The notes under the pieces are model-generated. The model ran no database searches. It had not been told where the DNA came from and saw only the letters and a list, made by a program, of their open reading frames with translations. A stretch of DNA of 64,000 nucleotides from Trichobilharzia szidati (taxonomy: Eukaryota > Platyhelminthes > Trematoda > Strigeidida > Schistosomatidae). Below, in pieces: positions 1-11,789 of this stretch. Within the stretch, counting starts at the first letter, position 1, and every line of letters begins with the position of its first letter. The translations under genes and the position numbers were made by a program. Location of the stretch: the NCBI GenBank assembly GCA_944472155.2, contig OX235271.1, positions 123,075,329-123,139,328 on the forward strand, given 5' to 3'.

Positions 1-375
1 GAGTTGCAGTTGTCAACGAAACGAGCACTGAAAACTACCAATATAGGACTACACAAGTGTACATCTAAAGTCCATTTATTTTGCAGCAAAATTCAAGACT
101 GCAGTGAGAATCACCTGTGATCGTACAAAATTGCAATCCGTAAATAATATCGTTACCTAGACAATATTCACTCTTTCATTAGATTGTAGTGCACGCAATA
201 TTATTGGCCAAAAATTCTACCAAACAAACTCAATGAGAGCTAGTTCAAATAAATTCCCACTTGCCATCTATACTCTTCAACGAAAATCAGTCAAATACAA
301 AATTCCGTCAGATTGCATGGTGAAATTACATGCTCCCTCAAACCTGACGAAATTCAAACCAACACCAATCGAACA

Positions 376-1344
376 ATGAATCAAACAGTTCACATCAATT
401 TTCATATTCGCATGACCATTACAGTTGTCAGTATATGTGGAACTATATTCAACATTGCAGCAATCTTTGTCGTGTTCAAATCACATTTCGGTTCGAAGTT
501 GACCACATTCATGTTAAGAGCTCAGCCTATAATTGACTTCAGTGTATGCTCGTCAACAGCAATATTTTATGTATTTCAGTTCACACCTAATCCTGATAAG
601 CTGACAGGATTATACTTGATCGATATACTGATATGTCATTTTTGGTTCAGGAATTCTCTATTCTGGTTAACATGCATTTTGAGTGTACAAAATATTGTCT
701 GCATATCAGTTGATCGAGTGAGCTCTGTAATATTTATCACATTGTATAAAATATATTCACACAGATTTTTCCTAATCTACTTCCTCTATATGTCAGTGAT
801 GATCCTGATTTTGTATCCGCCTACACCACTGTTTCGTCGATACGTGAACAATAAATGTGCAATGGAGTTTTCATTCCAGTGGATGGGATCAAGAGCATAT
901 TTGGAATTTACTGTATACTCATGGGTTGTATTTGCGTATCTGGTGCCAGCATTCATAATGGTGGTTAGTCATGTTTGGGTGATACATGTCATTAAAATTT
1001 CCCATTCACATCGACGATGCTCCATAGCACAAACTGTTGAATCCGGTCTACAGGTTAGACGAAAGATAAAACAACTGGTTGTTACAACTGCAATCATGTC
1101 CGGTCAACAAATTGTACTGCACTTCTTAAAATGTCTGGAACAAGTATTGATCATAACTGGTGTCAGAAAATATACTTATGGAAGTGTAGCTGAACAAGCT
1201 GGTACACTTCTTGTACTTATCAGCTGCCTTCTGAACCCATGTGTTCTGGTTTCCACTACAGCCACTTTGAGAAGACGTTTCTCTGTAGTTTTCTGGAGTA
1301 TGACGGATAAAGTAAGTAGTAGTGGGAAGACGCAACAACCGTAA
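376..1344 (+). CDS. Rhodopsin-type seven-transmembrane receptor, flatworm orphan (copy 1)
   Basis: A single-exon 322-residue protein with seven hydrophobic segments. Visible class A features are GTIFN in TM1, Asp54 in TM2 (LRAQPIID), Cys87 at the top of TM3, a DRV variant of the DRY motif at 113-115, Cys161 in extracellular loop 2 (likely disulfide partner of Cys87), Pro191 in TM5 and Asn-Pro at 287-288 in TM7 (NPCVL in place of NPxxY). The CWxP motif of TM6 is missing. The start is taken at MNQT because it is conserved in all three copies of this window. An in-frame TTG upstream at 313 is not a credible start, although the frame stays open upstream and a 5' exon is possible. An AATAAA lies near 1458. 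The ligand is unknown. It may belong to the platyhelminth-specific rhodopsin orphan families (PROF-like), which is inference. Confidence 0.85.
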   Translation: MNQTVHINFHIRMTITVVSICGTIFNIAAIFVVFKSHFGSKLTTFMLRAQPIIDFSVCSSTAIFYVFQFTPNPDKLTGLYLIDILICHFWFRNSLFWLTCILSVQNIVCISVDRVSSVIFITLYKIYSHRFFLIYFLYMSVMILILYPPTPLFRRYVNNKCAMEFSFQWMGSRAYLEFTVYSWVVFAYLVPAFIMVVSHVWVIHVIKISHSHRRCSIAQTVESGLQVRRKIKQLVVTTAIMSGQQIVLHFLKCLEQVLIITGVRKYTYGSVAEQAGTLLVLISCLLNPCVLVSTTATLRRRFSVVFWSMTDKVSSSGKTQQP

Positions 1345-1457
1345 ACTAGACAACATGACTGGTGTTCATGGTGGTGATCACCTCCCACTTATCCTCGGTC
1401 GACAGATGAGTGGCAGACAAATTGTGTACATGATCGATATTTGTGTATGTGAGAAAC

Positions 1458-1463
1458 AATAAA
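1458..1463 (+). promoter_or_regulatory. Poly(A) signal of GPCR copy 1
   Basis: AATAAA lies 114 bases after the stop codon of the receptor gene. It is conserved in the inverted copy (near 5435) and in the third paralogue (near 33130), which suggests a short 3' UTR of about 130 bases. Confidence 0.5.
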
Positions 1464-1936
1464 ACGTGTTTATTTCAATATCCGCTTTTGATTTGCATCC
1501 ATTCGATTAAAACAGCGTATTAGGAAAATTCGACATTCTAAGCATTTCACGAATGCACTAGTTTCAATAATCTAGTCAACTCATGATTTGTCATTGGATT
1601 CAGCAAAAGATGTGTTCACTCAAACTGTCCACTGCTAGTCAATTCATAAAAGAAGTTTCGATTTCCAGACTGGTTTAATGTCGTCTTAAATGCAGTCTCT
1701 GCAGTATTGGTGGTATTATTGGTAGTAGTGGTGTGTGCATCGAGAAAGTGAGTTCTGAGAGAAGTAAGTACCAAATGAAGAATGCTTGGAATGGTGAGAT
1801 GAAATATTCTCTGAGAGAGAGAAAGAGAGACAGAGAGTGGTAGATGGAGAGTTCCACCTCAATTTGGTTTGCATGTGATTGGAACTACTTCTTGATATCA
1901 CGTTGTCTTCAGTCACTTACTATTAACGATGAATGA

Positions 1937-2420
1937 GTGGAATTCTTCCCCCATGCAAAAGACTTTATAAACATTATTACGCATATACATGATATTGATA
2001 CATGCCAAGTAATTCACAACGTTAAGAGCAGTGAATCTTCTAAAGTGAAAATAGGAGTAAGTCGATGCTGGTTGGTATCCCATGTGACATTCCTATTGGC
2101 GGTGGACCACATCGTGTTGGAAACCGTATGGAGTGAGAAGATGCGCATATGTGGGACTGACAAAAGTGTCGTAAAATCTCTGGACTTCGCGGATGACTTA
2201 TATCACGTCTCAGATAGTCAAAGATTTACAATCAAAATCCAACTAGTTGGCGGAATGGGAGATGAAGATAGGACTTAATGTGAAGATAGAGAATAGAAAG
2301 TTGATGAAGATACTCGACCACCAAAAATAACCACCAATCATTATTAACGGGAGAAATCTGAAGAAGTCGTCTGTTTCACTTACTTACCTGGACAGTATGC
2401 GTTCGACTTCTCGTGGCACA
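1937..2420 (+). pseudogene. Decayed RTE/SR2-like reverse transcriptase fragment in left arm
   Basis: A 113-codon open stretch (1937-2278) ends with LDFADDLYHVSDS, a degenerate form of the RT catalytic block LDFADDLALLS. It is preceded by a decayed form of the GVxQGCLLSPFLF-LLVVDWI block. Downstream, another frame reads IIINGRNLKK and TYLDS, matching the INGexLExVxSFTYLGS region that follows RT in RTE elements. There is no endonuclease and the frame is broken, so this is a dead remnant. It is also present in the right arm, so it predates the duplication. Confidence 0.7.
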
Positions 2421-2485
2421 AATGAAGCAAGATTTGGAGCTTCTGTCAATATCTGTGGCATCTAGCACAAGGGAAACGGATCCAT

Positions 2486-4403
2486 AATGACCTACTGATC
2501 GGCTGTAGTAGTCCTTTCTAGCAAGACAAAAGTGACTTAAACCCTGGCAGTCATTCTGTTCACTCACGTGTAAGTGAGTTCATCAGAGGTGTACCTGGAT
2601 GTGACTCAGCTTAGAGAGATGAATCACTTCATACTGAGAAGCACTTTGTCCAGCATAAATTTAATTCTTGCTTCATCAAGAAGAACTAGTTGCATGGATT
2701 TTTTGTGTTTAATACTTCAGTATCTTGTGAAACGCAAGATTTATGATGGTGGTTAAATATTCGACAAAGAAAAGTTGATTAAAATTACTACAACACTCTA
2801 TGAAACATTTTAATTCAAAGTAGGGAATTTAGGAAGAAAGCAAACAAATAAATAAATTCCTTAACTGGATTTTATCGAACTAAGGGTTTATTATTAGTTT
2901 GTACAGTTTGAAATGCGAATACACACTTACCATAAGTATGGTTGTTGAACTTTTCAACAACTCATTGTATTTGTCTTTATCTCAACACAAAATAATAATA
3001 TCTATCAAATTAATTAATTTCGTTTTTATTTTATTCGCCTAATACTGAAGCTATTTCATACAGACCAACTGATAATGATTAAAATACGATTTAATTCACT
3101 GATAAGCATGATTGATGCCTTAAATATTTAAAATGGAAAAAAAGATGCATTTATGACTTGGATTTATCCATTCATATTTCAGTGCTCAATTATATGTAGA
3201 GTAGAGTTTAACAATTATTGGAAACTCGAACACTCCTTATTTTAAAACAGCTGGCTTTATCATGCTGCAGACTCATTTAAATGCTTTAGCAGTAACGAAA
3301 AATGTGTATTTACCATCATAAAAATCGTCTGTCAACTAAGTAAACGCATTTCTACGCAGGTATTACAAGGTGCTCTTGAGTCTGAACATGCTTTCTATTT
3401 TGAAGTTGTTGGCATGCGCACATGATCAGAATCTTTTCTGCATTTTTCCAGAAATTTCATCGATGCAATGAATTTTACTTCCAGAGTTTTTAAAAAAATC
3501 TAACAATACCTTCCAACAGGCTTAACATTAATCGCCTGTATGTCTTTAGAGTTTAAAATCTGTAACATTTTAATATTTTCTGAAAATGAATGAAAATTTA
3601 GTCCGTTCTATTATAAATTCATTTACATTTAACTCTCAATATTGCTACCTAGACTGAAACCTACAAAGAATCAACCATTTTAAAGTCTTCATAGAATTGA
3701 GAACACCATTGAGTGATAAGCATGATTAAGAAAAACGTTAAGCGTTATTTTGAAGGCACTTAAAAATCTAACTGGGACTGAATAACTCCTGTTTTCCAGC
3801 ACAGAAATGTTAAGTAATCTGATTTCGGTCGATTCGTCGGATGGAATTCTACTACTTATTATAACTCTTAATCTTACATCGGCTACCATTAGGTTACACA
3901 TAACGGATTCTCAAAGGTACCACTGAAACTATTGTGTTTCCTTGGATTTATGTGTGAGTCAAATAACTACAAACAATGGCACCCTATATTTGAAACATTT
4001 TATTGAACTCAGTACTGCAAACAAGATGTTCGAGCTATGTATATAGATCTCAGAATCACTGAGGGCTACGGTAACATTCTTGTGAAAGGATCACTCGAAA
4101 TTTCTATCAGTGATGAATAGATGATAATGTTACTTCTTAAATAGCAGACTAACGGAGGTAGCAAAGGTTTATTACTCCATGAAAATGTAGTACGTCAAGG
4201 AGTTACAGATTACTAATTAGTTATATCATGCGACAAGTAAATTACTAGTTTAAGATATGAAAAATTGTGTTCTCACTGGATGGCGTGCGCCAATCAAATC
4301 CAATGACGTGATGCTTAAACTACGTTAGGGTCAAACTATTGGCTCACAGACTACGCAAACACTGACTCATTGTATATCTGTTACAGTGCAAACAGTTAAA
4401 AAT
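2486..4403. other. Spacer between the GPCR inverted-repeat arms
   Basis: About 1.9 kb of AT-rich single-copy-looking sequence. No gene, SINE, LTR or non-LTR protein fragment was recognised. The short open frames inside have no family signature. Confidence 0.6.
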
Positions 4404-4479
4404 ATGGATCTTTTCCCTGTGTTAGATGCCGCAGATATTGACAGTAGCTCTAAATCTTGCTTCTAACACGCTCATTTGT

Positions 4480-4960
4480 GCCACGAGAAGTCGAACGCAT
4501 ACTGTCCAGGTAAGTAAGTGAAACAGACGACTTCTTCAGATTTCTCCCGTTAATAATGATTGGTGGTTAATTTTGGTGGTCGAGTATCTTCATCAACTTT
4601 CTATTCTCTATCTTCACATTAAGTCCTATCTTCATCTCCCATTCCGCCAACTAGTTGGATTTTGATTGTAAATCTTTGACTATCTGAGACGTGATATAAG
4701 TCATCCGCGAAGTCCAGAGATTTTACGACACTTTTGTCAGTCCCACATATGCGCATCTTCTCACTCCATACGGTTTCCAACACGATGTGGTCCACCACCA
4801 ATAGGAATGTCACATGGGATACCAACCAGCATCGACTTACTCCTATTTTCACTTTAGAAGATTCACTGCTCTTAACGTTGTGAATTACTTGGCATGTATC
4901 AATATCATGTATATGCGTAATAATGTTTATAAAGTCTTTTGCATGGGGGAAGAATTCCAC
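4480..4960 (-). pseudogene. Decayed RTE/SR2-like reverse transcriptase fragment in right arm
   Basis: Mirror copy of the fragment at 1937-2420. The 113-codon stretch (4619-4960) differs from its partner by one residue (LLVVDH against LLAVDH), and the FADD block is retained. The coding similarity to RTE RT is clear, but the piece is too short and too decayed to function. Confidence 0.7.
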
Positions 4961-5552
4961 TCATTCATCGTTAGTGGTAAGTGACTGAAGACAACGTGAT
5001 ATCAGGAAGTAGTTCCAATCACATGCAAACCAAATTGAGGTGGAACTCTCTATCTACCACTCTCTGTCTCTCTTTCTCTCTCTCAGAGAATATTTCATCT
5101 CACCATTCCAAGCATTCTTCATTTGGTACTTACTTCCCTCAGAACTCACTTTCTCGATGCGAACACCACTACTACCAATAATACCACCAATACTGCAGAG
5201 ACTGCATTTAAGACGACATTAAACCAGTCTGGAAATCGAAACTTCTTTTATGAATTGATTAGCAGTGGACAGTTTGAGTGAACACATCTTTTGCTGAATC
5301 CAATGACAAATCATGAGTTGACTAGATTATTGAAACTAGTGCATTCGTGAAATGCTTAGAATGTCGAATTTTCCTAATACGCTGTTTTAATCGAATGGAT
5401 GCAAATCAAAAGCGGATATTGAAATAAACACGTTTTATTGTTTCTCACATACACAAATATCGATCATGTACACAATTTGTCTGCCACTCATCTGTCGACC
5501 GAGGATAAGTGGGAGGTGATCACCACCATGAACACCAGTCATGTTGTCTAGT

Positions 5553-6521
5553 TTACGGTTGTTGCGTCTTCCCACTACTACTTACTTTATCCGTCATACT
5601 CCAGAAAACTACAGAGAAACGTCTTCTCAAAGTGGCTGTAGTGGAAACCAGAACACATGGGTTCAGAAGGCAGCTGATTAGTACAAGAAGTGTACCAGCT
5701 TGTTCAGCTACACTTCCATAAGTATATTTTCTGACACCAGTTATGATCAATACTTGTTCCAGACATTTTAAGAAGTGCAGTACAATTTGTTGACCGGACA
5801 TGATTGCAGTTGTAACAACTAGTTGTTTTATCTTTCGTCTAACCTGTAGACCGGATTCAACAGTTTGTGCTATGGAGCATCGTCGATGTGAATGGGAAAT
5901 TTTAATGACATGTATCACCCAAACATGACTAACCACCATTATGAATGCTGGCACCAGATACGCAAATACAACCCATGAGTATACAGTGAATTCCAAATAT
6001 GCTCTTGACCCCATCCACTGGAATGAGAACTCCATTGCACATTTATTGTTCACGTATCGACGAAACAGTGGTGTAGGCGGATACAAAATCAGGATCATCA
6101 ATGACATATAGAGGAAGTAGATTAGGAAAAATCTGTGTGAATATATTTTATACAATGTGATAAATATTACAGAGCTCACTCGATCAACTGATATGCAGAC
6201 AATATTTTGTACACTCAAAATGCATGTTAACCAGAATAGAGAATTCCTGAACCAAAAATGACATATCAGTATATCGATCAAGTATAATCCTGTCAGTTTA
6301 TCAGGATTAGGTGTGAACTGAAATACATAAAATATTGCTGTTGACGAGCATACACTGAAGTCAATTATAGGCTGAGCTCTTAACATGAATGTGGTCAACT
6401 TCGAACCGAAATGTGATTTGAACACGACAAAGATTGCTGCAATGTTGAATATAGTTCCACATATACTGACAACTGTAATGGTCATGCGAATATGAAAATT
6501 GATGTGAACAGTTTGATTCAT
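5553..6521 (-). CDS. Rhodopsin-type seven-transmembrane receptor, flatworm orphan (copy 2)
   Basis: An intact 322-residue single-exon receptor in the opposite orientation to copy 1. It differs by one residue (MSLMILI in place of MSVMILI in TM4). All structural features match copy 1: Asp54, Cys87/Cys161, DRV at 113-115, Pro191 and NP at 287-288, with no CWxP in TM6. Stretches up- and downstream, including the poly(A) signal near 5435, are also duplicated, so the copy arose by DNA duplication and not by retroposition of an mRNA. The two genes point towards each other. Confidence 0.85.
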   Translation of the reverse strand: MNQTVHINFHIRMTITVVSICGTIFNIAAIFVVFKSHFGSKLTTFMLRAQPIIDFSVCSSTAIFYVFQFTPNPDKLTGLYLIDILICHFWFRNSLFWLTCILSVQNIVCISVDRVSSVIFITLYKIYSHRFFLIYFLYMSLMILILYPPTPLFRRYVNNKCAMEFSFQWMGSRAYLEFTVYSWVVFAYLVPAFIMVVSHVWVIHVIKISHSHRRCSIAQTVESGLQVRRKIKQLVVTTAIMSGQQIVLHFLKCLEQVLIITGVRKYTYGSVAEQAGTLLVLISCLLNPCVLVSTTATLRRRFSVVFWSMTDKVSSSGKTQQP

Positions 6522-6927
6522 TGTTCGATTGGTGTTGGTTTGAATTTCATCAAGTTTCAGGTAGCATGTGTTTTCACAGTGCAGTCTGAGAGAAGTTTGA
6601 ATTTGACTGATTTTCGTTGAAGAGTATAGATAGAAAGTGGGAATTTATTTGAACTAGCTCTCATTGAGTTTGTTTGGTAGAATTTTTGGCCAATAATATT
6701 GCGTGCACTACAATCTAATGAAAGAGTGAATATTGTCTAGGTAACGATATTATTTACGGATTGCAATTTTCTCCGATCACAGATGAGAATATGATTGTGA
6801 GTAGTACTGAACGGGTGATTCTCATTGCAGTCTTGAATTTTGCTGCAAAATAAATGGACTATTGACGTACATTTATGTGGTTCTTTATTGGTAGTTTTCA
6901 GTGCTCGTTTCGTTGACAACTGCAACT

Positions 6928-8254
6928 CTTTCCAGTACTGTATGCCTCATCACAATATGTGTGTGGAGAAATCTGGAATCTCAGTGACATAGGTGGTGAA
7001 AGTAGGAGAGATGGGATGTGTAGTTCAGTGATGAAGTGATCTTGTACAAAAGTGAACCGAGGGAATATTGGTCTCCACATTTCAGTGTGACACACTGGTA
7101 GCTGTTGTGTGGACTGCTTCTATCATGAACTGTTAATCTGATGAGAGACGCGATAGCATTTGGATGAGTATTAGTTGTGTTTGGGTGGGAATGCGAATGA
7201 TTTCTCAGTTGTGTGTGGATGAGACCGGCTGTGTTCCAAATGAATCATTCCATTTTTTGGTGTTAACGTCTGAATTCTCTTCCCACATTTGAATACAACA
7301 TTAGCTGCAGAATACTATATATTCATATGAACCGTGATCAAGATTTGACCGAATAGTTTCAACAGAATACTATATATGTTTGAACATTCTTTTTCATGTC
7401 GTTTAGTGCAAACCAAAATCACACGCTCTGTGACTGGTTAAAGAATATAAACTGTATAGTTATAAAAAGCTGTTTGATCACTTGAATATGAACCTTGGCT
7501 TCTGTGTCTTGTCTTCTGCTGTTAATCTACTACAACTGCAACTATCCTCATTATGAGTGCTCATAACTACTCAATGAATAATCGTGAGCTGTAATTCTTC
7601 CTTTATATGTCTCTCTTTCCCGAAATGTGTATTGTCAGTGCAAATGAATGAGTGCCCTGATCAAGAACGGAATAAACCTTGTATCATGACATATTTAAGT
7701 TGACAGATTATGACACACCAGACAATATAAGGAGACAAACAGAAATTTATTAGTACACATTTAGGAATCTATGACTGTGTGCATTATTCACTGTGTAAGT
7801 TAAATCAACGAAATTTTCGTGAAAATATAATTTTTATTGGTGTTTGCAATTCTTCCCAGAATATCTGAATGGCTTTTAGTGGACACTTCGCCAAGTCTTC
7901 CAAACAGATCATTGAGATATGAATTAAGTGAGTTCACGTGTTCAGAGAACGCTTCTGAGATAGAGTCCATCTGTGATGAGGATTCTGAGTAAGTAATATA
8001 TACACAGGTGAATCATTAATATTCATTATTTATTTCATACACTAGCATAATCATTGATTTCCCGCATCTGCGTGATTATTGATTTTAATTACTGAATTCC
8101 CATGGTTTGTTAATATTTTTAAAATGTGACATTGATTTTCCTAACTGTATAAATACGGAGTTGTTGTTTAACATTTCGACTGTTGTTAGAGACAGTAAAA
8201 GCTCTCGTATCAACGTCCAGTCTTCTCTTTTATTGGTCTTGCGTGCCCGGCGGT

Positions 8255-8287
<33 letters not shown>

Positions 8288-10064
8288 GACGTGCGATTAG
8301 GACAGATTAGCCAGCGCATTAGTTAGATTCGCTCGTAGTCTACAAGGTCCTAATATTCACATACATAACAGTAAGTGTATCGTACCAATCGAGAAATAAT
8401 ATTGAAACTCATGGAGTCGAATATGGGTTTATTGCGATTGGCTTACGCCGGGTGTTTTGTCCATGTTCACACATGCTTATGTGTTCTGTCTTTCAGACCG
8501 TCATCTTCAGCAACCGCAACCACATTCTGAATTCGGTCAGTCAGTAAATGCAAAATGTAAGCAGGTATAGCGCCTCTGCAAAATTTTGACGTCTCCTTCT
8601 CCACTTCTCCTGCTCGAATCTACTCTTATCTTCCTTATATTTCATTTGTCGCTTTCAAAGTATATTTCTGTTTTGAATTTAGTGTAACAAATTTTCATTT
8701 GTAGAATTATTCACAGATGAATCTGCTTTCTTTGATATCGCCAATTCTGAGCTACTTTTTCGATGGCTGAATTCATACTTCTATGGTTTTGTTGTTGTGG
8801 TCCGCTTAAACAATACTACACGTTGTAATCATCGACCAGCATTATTGGTATCACTATAAAGTATATGTCTGGGAATGTTCGACTGTTGTATGGATTGTGC
8901 TTGTCAGAGTTCACTACTTCTGAGGTTGTGGACGAACTGATTAAACTATCACTTATTGTTTGTATCACTTTTATCTACCGTGAGCATTTTATGTACTAGC
9001 CTGAGTGATTTCCATCTACGTTTTTTATGTACTCTACCGATTATATGTAGTAGGTCGTTGAGGGAATGTTTTCACGCCGTTGAATTGGGGTTCCTGACAT
9101 TATTGTATTTCTATTTGTAATACGTCTCCTTCGATAACTGTAATGGTATACCAGATATATTACTGTACTAACATTCAGGTGAAGTCGATTTTTTGAAGAT
9201 ATGATAAAATCTAATTGTGAGAAGTGATAATAAGTGATTTATGTAGGAAATCCTCATCGATAACAAAGGCGATTATCTGTGGTAATGCGGATATATTCCG
9301 AGGAACGTTTAATTGTTCCGTCGTAGTAAAACCCTTACTCATACTATCTGGAAATTGTTTTATCTTGCGAAACACTGTACAGAAATATTTTAATTCATAA
9401 AAATTGATTGGAAACTGTTGTTTCAGTCTTTAAGTATTCTAAATTTCAGAAGCTTTATAATAATATTTGTAAAATGTAAAAAGGAAAAGTGCGAGAAGAA
9501 TAAGATACTTGAACTTCACTTCCTACTCTTATACCACATGTATGTTTGTTTGACATTTGAAAACATATAGTGAGGTAGAACTTAAACCTAGGGGTAGATA
9601 TCAGTAACCCCAGAGTCATTGTGAAGTTTAATAATTCTTCTGAAGTTCTTTGCCACAGGTTTTACATGTAACTTCAAAACTGTTGCAGATCTGCTTGTAC
9701 CACTGTAAGAGACTGGTTGTGTCGGTGATACACCAGCCTTACTAAATACAATTCGCCGAAGTAATCACCTGATCAGTACCTTACGTAACCTGGAAGTAAT
9801 ACTAAAAAAACAAGAATCAAAACGGCTCAATTATATAACAGTATCCTCTGACAAACAATATGTTTAGAAAGAATAAATTTTAAGATTATTTGAACGGAAG
9901 ATTTTAGGAGCTTACATGGTTAGTCTGGATTAACTATGAATATTTTAGATGGTCATGTTTCCAGCTAAAAGGAAGCGCAAAAATGGTGTATGAGCATAGG
10001 CGGAGGAACAGCTGTTAAAATAAAACCTAAGCAACCAAAGAATCCACATACCGACTAGAAGTAT
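6928..10064. other. Intergenic region, no gene recognised
   Basis: About 3.1 kb without a credible coding region or a named mobile element. It contains a (TTG)n microsatellite at 8252-8288 and otherwise AT-rich unique-looking sequence. A word resembling the 3' end of the local LTR family occurs near 7510-7530 but is too short to call. Confidence 0.55.
8252..8288 (+). repeat. (TTG)n microsatellite
   Basis: About twelve uninterrupted TTG units. The Cys-rich open frame reading through it is an artefact of the repeat. Confidence 0.9.
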
Positions 10065-10735
10065 TATTATTATTCCCTTGCGTTCTGAGTGGAATACAGC
10101 GCCTCAATAACACACCTCCATTTCATTCACTTATCTGCAGTCCTATTTAACTGACTCCACGGTTGTCCATAAGCTGTCGTCTACGATCTCCTCCATGTCA
10201 CCCTCAGACCCATACCCAACTCGTCGTTTTTCCATTCGGGTCCTACTAGAGCGATGGCCTGATGTGCGATGTCACTCAACCGTCTCTTCAGTGTGTGTCC
10301 GATTCATATCGATTTCCTTCGACATATTTGTTGGGCCATCGGGGTTGTTGGTTGGTTCGTTCCCAGAGTTCCTCGCTGCTAATTCTTTCTGGTCATCTGA
10401 TCCTGAGTATGGAGTGAAGGCGGATGTTGACAAAAGTTTGAAAGTTGTTAGAAATGCTTATGGTGACGTGAGCGCCAAATTTCTGATCCATATAGAGTAA
10501 CTGACTAACTTAACATTGGTTTTGGAAATCTTAATTTTGTTCTTTATGCTGATTGCCGGAAAGTTTGAGTTGTTTTCCCGATTCTGGTTTTGAAATCCCC
10601 ATCTGTTCCTTCTGTAGTTGAGACGATGCTGCCAAGACTAGTGAAGGAAGTGACCTCTTTCAAATTTCTCCCATTGATAGGGATTGGTGCTTGTTGTTGT
10701 ATGGAAATATTAACCTTTATTGGACGGGCAAACAA
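10065..10735 (-). pseudogene. RTE/SR2-like element, 3' RT-domain remnant
   Basis: Read on the minus strand, the open part at 10544-10735 contains PIPINGRNLKEVTSF-SLGSIV followed by DGDFKTRIGK. This is the conserved block directly after the RT active site of RTE elements (INGexLexVxSFtYLGSIV..DxDvkaRIgKA). Further on (10065-10430), broken frames give the C-terminal TNQ-PMAQQICRRK region and a terminal word related to those at 31268, 39735 and 41630. Several frameshifts and stops are present, so it is dead. Confidence 0.65.
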
Positions 10736-10739
10736 CTTA

Positions 10740-11435
10740 AGTTAAACTTTGAATGGTTAGTCCTTATAAAAACTGTAAATATGTATAATACGGTTAGTGT
10801 CAATTCTAAAGTTGACAAGCACAACTTAGACTTTCCGTCTTATGAAGAGGAGGAATTTAAAATTCTTGAGAAGTCATTGAAGCGTCGTGTGATGCTTTAT
10901 TGTGACCAGTCCACTGAGATGAGTAGTGCGCAATCCAAATGTTTCAATGAGAAGCATTCTCAATTTTGTCTTCAGAATGATGAAGCCAGCAAGTAAGTAT
11001 GAAATCAACAGAAGTGGTTGTAACTAAGTGTTCCTTCTATAAAATTATCTTATGTAGTGTATTTTAGTGCTAGTAAGACAGTATTATAATTACATTTGTG
11101 TCATAATCCAATGTGCGTGATTTGGAAACGGAATTGATGGTAGTTTCCATGGCCTTTTACCTCGACATTAGAGATTGCCATATTAACAGGAATTTCAAAA
11201 GTTAGTTATATCCGCATGTAGGTATCATTGCTTGAACATGAAGAAATTAATCATTCAAAATACAATAATTAACTTTTACTTTTCAATCAGGGTATGCCTG
11301 ATACTATGTTCTCCTTTCACATACAAATGTATATTTTTTTATATGCGGTATAGAGCACAAAATGTAGAAATTATTATTCATTTCTAAAACTTCTCTTATT
11401 TCACGTAATAATTGATTATTTATTTATATAAATAT
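10740..11435. other. Unannotated AT-rich stretch
   Basis: One 101-codon open frame crosses 10691-10996 but shows no domain and starts inside an RTE remnant. No gene can be supported. Confidence 0.4.
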
Positions 11436-11508
11436 GTTTTTACCAGTTTGTCCACGGATTGATATCAGTTAGAGAACCATGGCAATCCGTGGTCAAACTG
11501 GTAAAAAC
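11436..11508. repeat. 26-bp near-perfect stem-loop
   Basis: Left arm 11436-11461 and right arm 11483-11508 pair at 25 of 26 positions around a 21-base loop. The words in it (CCACGGATTGATATCAG, AGAGAACCA) are those of the 3' tail of the hammerhead SINE family seen at 36940, 43535 and 44040. It is therefore probably two tail ends of that SINE joined in inverted orientation. Confidence 0.85.
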
Positions 11509-11789
11509 AAATCTAATCCCTAAAAATCAAACTCTTGAAAATTAAATAAATAATTTTTTTATAACTTAACATATGTTGAAATGTATCCTGTGTAATACTC
11601 AAATAAATGGTTTGCATATGAGTATATTGTCATTACTTCTTCTATTCTGAACCGGTTGTTATGGAGTATAGGAAAGTGAATATCCTGCCATGTGTAAAAC
11701 ATAAACTCTCTGAAGGTGACAACATTTGATCGCAAGTCAGCTTCACAAGCTTATCGACTGTGATTAACTCCTCTTATTTAACACTCTCG

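Larger units (their letters stand above)
1..2485. repeat. Left arm of large inverted repeat containing a GPCR gene
   Basis: This segment is repeated in reverse complement at 4404-6927. Over the coding part, positions in the two arms sum to 6897. The outer part differs by about 31-40 bases because the right arm holds an extra stretch near 6780-6815. The left arm is cut by the window start, so its true outer end is unknown. The inner end is near 2485, where similarity stops beside a GGATCCAT-like word. The arms are very similar but not identical: there are scattered substitutions and one amino-acid change in the GPCR. That argues for a real, slightly aged duplication rather than a perfect fold-back artefact. 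Confidence 0.93.
4404..6927. repeat. Right arm of large inverted repeat containing a GPCR gene
   Basis: Reverse complement of 1-2485. The outer end lies at or after 6927, where the word matching window positions 1-9 is found. The arm carries GPCR copy 2 and the second copy of the decayed RTE fragment. Confidence 0.93.

Noticed and set aside
313..375. N-terminal extension of GPCR copy 1
   Set aside because: It starts at a TTG with no Met in any copy. MNQT is the conserved start, though an upstream exon remains possible.
1937..2278. Conserved 113-codon gene in both arms
   Set aside because: Conservation is explained by the recent duplication. The content is a decayed RT with a FADD block.
1..6927. 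Perfect assembly fold-back artefact
   Set aside because: The arms differ by substitutions and indels and enclose unique spacer sequence. A misassembly of two related loci cannot be fully excluded without reads.
8253..8288. CRISPR-like or tandem array
   Set aside because: Simple trinucleotide repeat without spacers; a eukaryotic microsatellite.
8107..8289. Small open frame ending in a Cys run
   Set aside because: The Cys run is the TTG microsatellite read in one frame; no domain and no support.
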